A DNA stretch of 51,020 nt, taken from assembly GCA_938085045.1 (NCBI GenBank), contig CALKGI010000010.1, positions 1-51,020 on the forward strand, read 5' to 3'. Under the pieces are notes generated by a model. It was not told the DNA's origin. It was given only the letters and a program-made list of their open reading frames with translations, and searched no databases. The translations under genes and the position numbers were made by a program. The DNA is from an uncultured Alteromonadaceae bacterium. GTDB lineage: Bacteria; Pseudomonadota; Gammaproteobacteria; Enterobacterales; Alteromonadaceae. Shown piece by piece: positions 35,975 through 42,377 of this stretch (position 1 is the stretch's first letter; every line of letters starts with the position of its first letter).

Positions 35975-37089
35975 TACTTATTTCCTAATATTTGGCAGCT
36001 TTTTAAAATCTGACAATAGTGTTGCTCTACTTTTTCCAATTGTTCAATCAAAACCCATTCGTTGGCTGTGTGAGCCTGAGCGATATCTCCCGGGCCAAAT
36101 ACTACGGCGGTTAAACCTGCTTGGGAGAATAAAGCGGCTTCTGTCCAAAAGCTAACTGGCGGACCCACCGGTAATGCACAAGCGCCAACCAAAGAATGGG
36201 CGTTGTCGATAGCGCGTTCAAAATCTTGATTTGCCGCAGGCAGTGTAGGGCCCATGAATCCGCCCTTAATGGTGAGATCTGCTGGGCTTAGCTGCTTCAA
36301 TTCTTCAAGCATGGCAGCAGAATCTTGACCCGGCATTGGCCTAAAACCGAATGCTAGTTCGCAATTGGCCGCAATCATATTGCCTTTAATACCGCCTTGA
36401 ATTTTGCCAATGTTAAACGGCAAACCTTGCAAAGTATCGAAGGTGTGAGTTTGCTGCTCTACCCAGTCTAATGCCGTGCTCATCCATTTGCCTGCTTTAT
36501 GAATGGCACTGTCAGAAAATGCTCTAGCTTCAGATGCGTGGCCACTTATGCCGTCAAATGTGGCAAATGCCGATTGTATGCCTCGGTGGCCCAATACTGC
36601 TTTCGCCATTGTGGGCTCTGCCACAATTACCTTGGTAAAACCATGTTCGGTAGACAAAAACTGCTTGATGGCCGCGCTTGAACCATGCTCTTCGTCAGAC
36701 GAAAACAACAGCGCTACATCGCCCTTGTGTTTAGACGCTGCTGATAGCATACAGGCCGATGCGCCTTTAATGTCGCAGGCACCCAATGCTGTTACTTTTT
36801 TGTCATCGACTATTAATTCGAACGGGTCGGTGTTCCAACCCGGTGCGATTGGCACGGTGTCGATATGAAAATTAAACAATAATTCGGGATTGCCACGTTT
36901 GGCCAGCAAACTAATACAACCTTCACCTGCGTCGAGCATTTGAAATTCAAAACCCGGTAAGTGGTCTTTGAGATAGACAAAAATGTCGCTGTCTGCCGTT
37001 ATTGCTCTTGGCGGATTTTGGCTGTCGAAGCTACAAAGGGCTTTTAAATGACTGACGATTGATTGGCTCACTGGCGTTAACTGGCTCAT
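35974..37089 (-). CDS. argE: M20 deacetylase, probable N-acetylcitrulline deacetylase (ArgE')
   Basis: 371-aa M20-family metallopeptidase fold. Zn ligands: LLFNFHIDTVP (His), ACDIKGASACML (Asp), SSDEEHGSSAAI (catalytic Glu-Glu), VAEPT (Glu) and a final His in IAQAHTANEWV. In ArgE-type enzymes the substrate is N-acetylornithine; next to an N-acetylornithine transcarbamylase it is more likely N-acetylcitrulline, as in Xanthomonas. The assignment to citrulline rests on context. Gap to argG is 15 bp. Confidence 0.8.
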   Translation of the reverse strand: MSQLTPVSQSIVSHLKALCSFDSQNPPRAITADSDIFVYLKDHLPGFEFQMLDAGEGCISLLAKRGNPELLFNFHIDTVPIAPGWNTDPFELIVDDKKVTALGACDIKGASACMLSAASKHKGDVALLFSSDEEHGSSAAIKQFLSTEHGFTKVIVAEPTMAKAVLGHRGIQSAFATFDGISGHASEARAFSDSAIHKAGKWMSTALDWVEQQTHTFDTLQGLPFNIGKIQGGIKGNMIAANCELAFGFRPMPGQDSAAMLEELKQLSPADLTIKGGFMGPTLPAANQDFERAIDNAHSLVGACALPVGPPVSFWTEAALFSQAGLTAVVFGPGDIAQAHTANEWVLIEQLEKVEQHYCQILKSCQILGNK

Positions 37090-37104
37090 GGCTGTACTCC
37101 TTAA

Positions 37105-38376
37105 TTACTTGTGCTCTGACTGCGACAATAACTGGCCAGCAGCCAAGGTTGATGACTTGCCAAATAATTTGATAAAGCCAAGGGCTTCTTCAATATTCCA
37201 AGAGGCAGATTGAGCATAAACAGAACCTTTGTCTTTTAAAATGTTGTCTGACTCCACGGCCACTGCATGTAACTGTCCTTGGCTGAGAAGTAACGTAACG
37301 GTGCCAGTTACTTGTGTTTGAGATGAAACCAAAAACGCTTCTAGATCATGTTTTAGTGGCTCGTAGAAAAAGCCTTCGTAAACCAATTCAGTCCATTTCT
37401 CGGCAACTGTGGCTTTAAAACGATTTTGTGCTTTAGACAAAACCGCTTGCTCTAGTGCTGTATGAGCGGCATTGAGCGCTGCAATTGCCGGGGCTTCAAA
37501 AACAATTCTACCTTTTAAACCAATGGTAGTATCGCCGGTATAAATACCTCGGCCTACGCCAAAACTGCCAACCAGCTGGTTAAGCTGCTGCATAACGTGC
37601 TCGCCAGTGTAATTTTCGTTGAGGGTATCGCCGTTTAAGGCAACCAATTTGCCTTGTTCGAATGTCAGTTTTAGCTGTTCGGTGCCAGCGCGTGGCTGTG
37701 CTGGTGGTTTGGTTAATACAAAGCTGGCATCGTCAGGTTGTTGCCATTGGTCAATCTCAGAGCCAGAAATTGTCGCGCCTAGCAGATTTTCGTTAATGGA
37801 GTATTGGCTAACTTTGTCATCGACCGAAAAGCCCTTGTCGAGTAAGTATTGCTTCTCGTAGTCTCTGACTGCGCTGGTGAGTTTTTGAATTTCTCGAATC
37901 GGCGATAATACGGTGTAATCGCCGAGGCAATGGACAGTCATATCAAATCGAACCTGATCGTTGCCCATGCCTGTGCAACCGTGCGCAAAGTTTTTGGTGC
38001 CCAGTTCATTACAAACTTTTAGCGCCGCTTCAACAATTAAATAGCGGTCTGAACAAAGCAATGGATATTGCTGTTGGTACCAATGTCCGCTGTATATAAG
38101 AGGGGTGATCACTTTTTGCCACAATTGCTCGGCAATACTCACTTCTTTATGCTCTACTGCGCCAAGTTCTAGTGCACGTTGTTTAATGGTTTGTTTTTCT
38201 TGCTCGTCTACGCCGCCTGAATCAACAAACAAAGTGGTGACCTGATAACCCTGTTCAATTAGGTAAGGTACGCAAAAGCTGGTGTCGAGTCCGCCAGAAA
38301 AAGCCAATACAACTTGAGTGTCTTGCTGTTCAGCCAATTGCTGAGCTTTTATTTGTGAAGGTTGGTTCGCATTCAT
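37105..38376 (-). CDS. argG: Argininosuccinate synthase
   Basis: ATP-dependent joining of citrulline and aspartate. 423 aa from ATG 38376, which has AGGA 9 nt upstream; a start at 38397 has no such site. PP-loop motif VVLAFSGGLDTSF near the N-terminus, AHGCTGMGNDQVRFD (citrulline site) and YSINENLLG. Second gene of the operon, 46 bp after argF'. Confidence 0.93.
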   Translation of the reverse strand: MNANQPSQIKAQQLAEQQDTQVVLAFSGGLDTSFCVPYLIEQGYQVTTLFVDSGGVDEQEKQTIKQRALELGAVEHKEVSIAEQLWQKVITPLIYSGHWYQQQYPLLCSDRYLIVEAALKVCNELGTKNFAHGCTGMGNDQVRFDMTVHCLGDYTVLSPIREIQKLTSAVRDYEKQYLLDKGFSVDDKVSQYSINENLLGATISGSEIDQWQQPDDASFVLTKPPAQPRAGTEQLKLTFEQGKLVALNGDTLNENYTGEHVMQQLNQLVGSFGVGRGIYTGDTTIGLKGRIVFEAPAIAALNAAHTALEQAVLSKAQNRFKATVAEKWTELVYEGFFYEPLKHDLEAFLVSSQTQVTGTVTLLLSQGQLHAVAVESDNILKDKGSVYAQSASWNIEEALGFIKLFGKSSTLAAGQLLSQSEHK

Positions 38377-38422
38377 ATTGTGAGTCCTGATTTGCATTTT
38401 CTTTGTTTTGTTAAGTTCTGGT

Positions 38423-39421
38423 TTACTGATTTATTAACTGAGTCATGATGGCTTTTTGCACATGCAAACGGTTTTCGGCTTCGTCGATGGCGATACAATA
38501 ATTCGAATCCATCACGCCATCGCTGGCAATCATGTTTCGTCTCATGGGTAGGCAATGAGAGAATTTGCCGTTATTTGTTTTGGCCATCTTTTGTTCGTCG
38601 ACCATAAAGTGTTGGTATTGGTCTCTAATGATCTTTTCTTCGTCCCATTTGCCAAAGTAAGGCAATGCGCCCCAGCTCTTGGCATAAATAATTTCGGCGC
38701 CTTCGTAGGCTTCGTCAATGTCGTGGGTGTAGTTGAAGCTGCCGCCATTTTGTTCGGCGTTTTGCTTGGCCAGCCCCATATATCTGTCATCTAGCAAAAA
38801 ACGCTCATTAGGACATAGCAAAGTGACATCCATGCCGAACTTGGTGGCAATTAACAGTGATGAATTAGCAACGGCGGTGTTGAGCGGCTTAGGGTGATAA
38901 GACCAAGTAAGCACGTATTTTTTCTTTTGCGGTTTGCCAATGTGCTGGCTGATAGCCTGCATATGCGCCAATTCTTGACAAGGATGAGTGATGGTTTCCA
39001 TATTAATCACCGGCACAGTGGAATATTGGGCAAAGGCTTTGATGACTTTGTCTTTTCTGTCGTCTTGCCAGTTTTCGAATTTTGGAAAGGCCCTGATGCA
39101 AATAAGGTCGCAAAACCTTGAAAGCACTTTGGCCGCTTCAATAACATGTTCTTCGGCAACGCCGTCCATTTTCTCACCAAATTCAAAAGACAGTGGCCAT
39201 GCACTTTTTCCCGGCTCTAATACCACGGCATGACCGCCCATTTGCCAAGTGCCCAATTCAAATGATGTACGGGTACGCAGGCTCGGATTGAAAAACAACA
39301 GAGCGACCGATTTGTTTTTTAACGCTTCGCTGGTGGCCCCTTGTTTAAATTCATCTGCCATATCGAGCATGGTTTGCAGTTCGCTTTGGCTGTAGTCTGC
39401 GGTTGTTATAAAGTGTTTCAT
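38423..39421 (-). CDS. argF': N-acetyl-L-ornithine transcarbamylase (ArgF')
   Basis: 332 aa. Carbamoyl phosphate motif SLRTRTSFELG (47-57) and HPCQE (146-150) are shared by all transcarbamylases. The features that mark the acetylornithine type are GHAVVLEPGKSAWPLSFEFG, the RAFPKF loop, TWSYHPKPLNTAVANS (172-187) and SWGALPYFGKW; ordinary OTCases lack these. An EEH near 90-92 corresponds to the Glu that in Xanthomonas favours acetyl over succinyl substrate. The product would be N-acetylcitrulline. First gene of the operon, behind a repeat block and an attenuator. A half ARG-box-like AATGAATAATT lies about 25-35 bp upstream. Confidence 0.88.
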   Translation of the reverse strand: MKHFITTADYSQSELQTMLDMADEFKQGATSEALKNKSVALLFFNPSLRTRTSFELGTWQMGGHAVVLEPGKSAWPLSFEFGEKMDGVAEEHVIEAAKVLSRFCDLICIRAFPKFENWQDDRKDKVIKAFAQYSTVPVINMETITHPCQELAHMQAISQHIGKPQKKKYVLTWSYHPKPLNTAVANSSLLIATKFGMDVTLLCPNERFLLDDRYMGLAKQNAEQNGGSFNYTHDIDEAYEGAEIIYAKSWGALPYFGKWDEEKIIRDQYQHFMVDEQKMAKTNNGKFSHCLPMRRNMIASDGVMDSNYCIAIDEAENRLHVQKAIMTQLINQ

Positions 39422-39450
39422 GTTATCTATTCCCGTAAAAATTATTCATT

Positions 39451-39697
39451 TGGACATACCCTAAAAAATTGCTCCCGGCATTTTTAGGATAGACCACCAT
39501 GGATGGTGGAAATGCAGATTGTGCCTGGAGCACGCCATCTGCCCGTCCATCCATGGACATACCCTAAAAAATTGCTCCCGGCATTTTTAGGATAGACCAC
39601 CACGGATGGTGGAAATGCAGATTGTGCCTGGAGCACGCCATCTGCCCGTCCATCCATGGACATACCCTAAAAAATTGCTCCCGGCATTTTTAGGATA
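39451..39697. repeat. 103-bp tandem repeat, 2.4 copies, structured
   Basis: Copies begin at 39451, 39554 and 39657 (period 103) and are almost identical (one T/C difference near 39500/39603). Each unit folds into hairpins: CCTAAAAA/TTTTTAGG, CCACC/GGTGG, GCAGAT/ATCTGC with an inner GTGC/GCAC, and GTCCAT/ATGGAC. The third copy stops after the first hairpin. It lies between the arg attenuator terminator and the argF' start, so it is transcribed in the leader mRNA. Not coding. Confidence 0.92.
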
Positions 39698-39715
39698 CAG
39701 TCCATCCATGGACAT

Positions 39716-39743
39716 AAAAAAACCCAGCGCAGTGGCTGGGTTT
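39716..39743 (-). terminator. Rho-independent terminator of the arg leader
   Basis: On the minus strand AACCCAGC-CACTGC-GCTGGGTT is followed by five more T (seven in a row in all). It stands after the leader peptide and before the first arg gene, so it can stop operon transcription early. The 5' arm can pair instead with the leader coding region. Confidence 0.88.
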
Positions 39744-39786
39744 ATTTGATGGTTATTTAAATAAGTTAATAACCATCGCACCCAGC
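39735..39786 (-). promoter_or_regulatory. Antiterminator of the arginine attenuator
   Basis: GCTGGGT (39780-39786, in the leader coding sequence) is complementary to ACCCAGC (39735-39741), the 5' arm of the terminator. Nested between is a perfect 10-bp stem GATGGTTATT (39768-39777)/AATAACCATC (39748-39757) that contains the leader stop codon. A ribosome stalled at the Arg codons leaves both strands free, favouring the antiterminator; one that reaches the stop covers them and frees the terminator. Deduced from sequence complementarity. Confidence 0.75.
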
Positions 39787-39852
39787 TAAGCAGGTACGAC
39801 GACGGCGAATGATCATGTCATTATGTGAAGTGCTGTGTAAGTCATTGAACAT
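39766..39852 (-). CDS. Arginine leader peptide (attenuation), 28 or 16 aa
   Basis: A short frame ends MIIRRRRTCLAGCDGY; four Arg codons in a row (CGC CGT CGT CGT, 39796-39807) stand right before the antiterminator strand. The longer form starts at 39852 (28 aa), the shorter at 39816 (16 aa); neither has a strong ribosome site. Position upstream of an arg operon, the run of codons for the operon's end product, and the terminator that follows are the three marks of ribosome-mediated attenuation, as for his, thr and leu operons. Confidence 0.75.
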   Translation of the reverse strand: MFNDLHSTSHNDMIIRRRRTCLAGCDGY

Positions 39853-39890
39853 ATTGAGATCACTTTGCCTGCTTTTAATCTGATGGGGCT

Positions 39891-39919
39891 AGAATTACAT
39901 GGATATTATCCAAGGTCAA
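39891..39919 (-). promoter_or_regulatory. Candidate promoter of the arg leader
   Basis: On the minus strand TTGACC (39914-39919), a 17-bp spacer and AATTCT with TG just before it (extended -10) would start RNA near 39884, about 30 nt before the longer leader ATG. The -10 is weak; a GATAAT nearby is an alternative. The rest of 39853-40279 is AT-rich divergent upstream sequence with no credible gene. Confidence 0.35.
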
Positions 39920-40279
39920 ATATAAATTCACTTTTTTTATATAAAAATATCAAATGTGGGTTTTTATGTGAATTAATATCCTTAATTCGCATATCTATAC
40001 ACTTTTTATGTAAGTTGGGTTCTCTAGGATCTTCTTTGCTCATTCAATCTGTGAAAAAACATCATTTTTAGGCCGTTTTCTCCCTTTTTTTACAAAAAGT
40101 CCGCTTTTCAGAGCATATTGTCCGTTATCTGAAGGCATTATTGAGCGTTTTTTGATTAAAATAGCTTCACTGTCAAACGACACAACAAGCAGTCATTACA
40201 CGATTAATACTGTTTATAGGAAGTAACGGGGTTACGTATATACGGATAACTCAATTTATTAAATTTCAGGAGACTCACC

Positions 40280-40738
40280 ATGAAAACATTATTCAACACA
40301 AAATCAATTGCAGCTGCTATAGCGATGACAATGACATCGGCCATGTTCAGTTTTGGTGCAATCGCAGCAGATGCACCCGAACAAGCACCTCAACAAGAGA
40401 TAAAAACCGAAGTGGTAAAATTGGGTGGCGGTTTCATTGCGGGCATGAGTCCAAAACAGACGTGCCTATTTTTCAAGAAGAATTACCGCTCTAAAAACGA
40501 ACATAATTATTTGTGCCGCATGATTGACCGTAAAGACTTCAGTAATCTAACTGTGGTGAATACTAAAATCACCAATGGTATGAAGCGTGTGCAGCAAATA
40601 GAAAATATCGCATTTTTCTTCAACGAAAATGAAGAGTTGCATTTGGTGATGTCTGTAGAAGATGTTTCACATGATTCTGGCGCAAAGGGTGAGTTCATTC
40701 ACATGAACCAAGTTGCTATGCGCAGTCATTACTATTAA
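40280..40738 (+). CDS. Secreted protein of unknown function, 152 aa
   Basis: A clear signal peptide, cleaved near FSFGAIAADA, after a good ribosome site (CAGGAG). The mature part is about 120 aa with two cysteines (QTCLFFKK and YLCRMID) that could form a disulfide. No family recognised. It is divergent from the arg leader and ends in its own terminator. Small periplasmic protein, possibly stress-related; no further evidence. Confidence 0.65.
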   Translation: MKTLFNTKSIAAAIAMTMTSAMFSFGAIAADAPEQAPQQEIKTEVVKLGGGFIAGMSPKQTCLFFKKNYRSKNEHNYLCRMIDRKDFSNLTVVNTKITNGMKRVQQIENIAFFFNENEELHLVMSVEDVSHDSGAKGEFIHMNQVAMRSHYY

Positions 40739-40754
40739 TTCATTTATAATCATC

Positions 40755-40779
40755 GCGCGGGCTTATGCCCGCTGTTTTA
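40755..40779 (+). terminator. Rho-independent terminator after the secreted protein gene
   Basis: GCGGGC-TTAT-GCCCGC (40757-40772) is followed by TGTTTTAC. It sits between convergent genes and reaches the last codon of the small membrane gene at 40777. Confidence 0.75.
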
Positions 40780-41058
40780 CCCTCGTTTGTTCTTATTGAG
40801 GTTTAGCGCAGTCAAATGTTGGTTCTGCTTTGCTTGTGCCAGATTCGCCATTGATTGGCGATAAACTGCATCACGCTGTTCGGTTTTCATCGACAACAGT
40901 TTTTGTTGTAAAGTTTGATTGAACGCACTGATACCTTTCACTTGTTTTTGTTGCTCAACTACCTTGGCATTAAGGTTGGCAATGGTGGTTAATTGCAGCG
41001 CAGTTGCCAGCACCAAGGCACCGATGAAAAGATTGTTGGGGGTCGTAAAAAAAAACAA
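40777..41058 (-). CDS. Small membrane/coiled-coil protein, probably 5'-truncated
   Basis: The readable frame gives a membrane helix (NNLFIGALVLATALQLTTI) followed by a coiled coil rich in Gln and Lys (AKVVEQQKQVKGISAFNQTLQQKL). No ATG or ribosome site starts it: the only start in frame is a TTG inside a T-run at 41058, giving MFFFTTP. Upstream is the left border of the recombinase island, so the original N-terminus may have been cut off by insertion. The family is unknown; length before damage cannot be told. Confidence 0.5.
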   Translation of the reverse strand: MFFFTTPNNLFIGALVLATALQLTTIANLNAKVVEQQKQVKGISAFNQTLQQKLLSMKTEQRDAVYRQSMANLAQAKQNQHLTALNLNKNKRG

Positions 41059-41106
41059 AAACTGTAAGTTTTTCTTGTTATTTGTAATTATGCGGAGTAG
41101 TATAAA
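41057..41106 (+). promoter_or_regulatory. Left edge of the recombinase operon: short inverted repeat and candidate promoter
   Basis: AAAAAC-TGTAA-GTTTTT (41057-41073) is a 6-bp inverted repeat around a 5-bp centre, a shape seen at tyrosine-recombinase crossover sites. TATAAA (41101-41106) with TTATTT 17 bp upstream could be the operon promoter. The sequence turns AT-rich here. Both calls are weak and based on eye inspection. Confidence 0.3.
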
Positions 41107-41133
41107 ATCAACTTAAAAAGAAAGGCTTCCAAG

Positions 41134-42372
41134 ATGGATAAAATTGAAATCAATGATTTTGATCATGATGGAATTAAACTTGAAAAGTTCGATGTTTTTT
41201 TGGATGACGGTGAGGTACCTATACTGCTTCCAACTTTCTTTTCAATGTTCACCTCCAAGTGCTTGCAGATTTATAAGGCTATCGACGAAAAATCTGAAAC
41301 TTCACAAAAAATTGTTACCCGATTGGTTTTGTCTGAAATCAGTGAGGTGACTTTTTCACAATATATGTCGCACCTTAAACGTTACCTCGACTATTGCGAA
41401 AAGTTTGCTAAAGAGCATACGAACGCACCCAATATACATATGCATGAAGCGGCACCGGATGAGTTTATTAATGGTTACATTAATGAAGAGTTAATTGATG
41501 CACAAAGCAAAGGCCAGCAAAGTGCAGCACAGGCGGTTGGCGCTTTGAGTGCTTATTACAACTACCTAGCACATATCGGTGTCGCAAAGGTAAAAAGCCT
41601 TCGAATCTACAAAAACTACAGAGATACGGCTGCCAAAAATACACTCCGCAAAAGAGCAGTTAAATATCTTACCCTTAAAACACGGTCTGCATTAGTAAAT
41701 GTGTGCAACAACCTTAGAGATGAATTATTGCTCAGGATGGGGTGGGAAGTTGGTTTACGGTCAAAAGAGAACTGTGGTTTGTTGTTAAATGATTTCTCCT
41801 ACGGGAAGACTACCCATAAAGGACTAAGGTCATTGTTCCTTGAAATGCAGGAGGATGAGTCAAAAACAACGTTCGATTATTTTCTTGCAGGCAATTACGT
41901 GAAACGAACTGGACTAGGTGGCACTGGTCGATCACGGAAAATCCACTTGGATCGTGATCTTTTGGCGAGATTGTATGAGTACTATGCGATCGAAAGACCA
42001 GAGTCTGAATCCGATGTTTTTTTCCTCAAAACCGATAGCAAAGGACTAGGCCTGCCTATTAATACAAACACAGCAAGCGAAGTCTTCCTTGCCCGAAAGA
42101 AGGAGCTACTTGCAAAGCTGCAACAGGACGACTGCGATTTTTCTATTCACGAGCATAATTCATATCACCATTGCCGACATACTTTTGGGACCAACGTGTT
42201 TTATGAGCTTTTGGGTGATCAGGGTGTAGATACGATCACTGCTGGTTCAGCAGCCATCATTACAGTTGCAAAGCTCATGGGGCACAAAATGGAGGACCCG
42301 AGAGCAAGAAACCAAGTAACCCAGCTATATATCCGGGCTGTGAGAGAAATGCAAGCATTAGAGGGGATGTAA
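41134..42372 (+). CDS. Tyrosine recombinase (integrase), first of three
   Basis: 412 aa with a SAM-like N-terminal domain (about 60-160) and a catalytic domain (about 175-410). The catalytic set is complete: R209 (EVGLRSKE), basic hairpin near 266-270 (GRSRKIHL), H345-x-x-R348 (YHHCRHTFGTN), H384 (LMGHKMED) and nucleophile Y399 (QLYIRAV). It likely carries out integration and excision of the island. First gene of a six-gene operon with gaps of 5 bp or less in most places. It may correspond to GmtY of the gamma-mobile-trio; I infer this from layout, not alignment. Confidence 0.9.
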   Translation: MDKIEINDFDHDGIKLEKFDVFLDDGEVPILLPTFFSMFTSKCLQIYKAIDEKSETSQKIVTRLVLSEISEVTFSQYMSHLKRYLDYCEKFAKEHTNAPNIHMHEAAPDEFINGYINEELIDAQSKGQQSAAQAVGALSAYYNYLAHIGVAKVKSLRIYKNYRDTAAKNTLRKRAVKYLTLKTRSALVNVCNNLRDELLLRMGWEVGLRSKENCGLLLNDFSYGKTTHKGLRSLFLEMQEDESKTTFDYFLAGNYVKRTGLGGTGRSRKIHLDRDLLARLYEYYAIERPESESDVFFLKTDSKGLGLPINTNTASEVFLARKKELLAKLQQDDCDFSIHEHNSYHHCRHTFGTNVFYELLGDQGVDTITAGSAAIITVAKLMGHKMEDPRARNQVTQLYIRAVREMQALEGM

Positions 42373-42377
42373 ATACG

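Noticed and set aside
39385..39450. Full ARG box (ArgR site) at argF'
   Set aside because: Only one half, AATGAATAATT, resembles the consensus; the other half is poor.
39451..39697. CRISPR or phage att array in the 103-bp repeats
   Set aside because: Head-to-tail copies without variable spacers and no integrase adjoining.
39587..39781. 64-aa minus-strand frame over the 103-bp repeat
   Set aside because: Its sequence is translated repeat and attenuator hairpins; the conserved parts are palindromes, not codons.
39865..40071. 68-aa plus-strand frame between the arg leader and the secreted gene
   Set aside because: AT-rich, no ribosome site, and overlaps the divergent promoter region.
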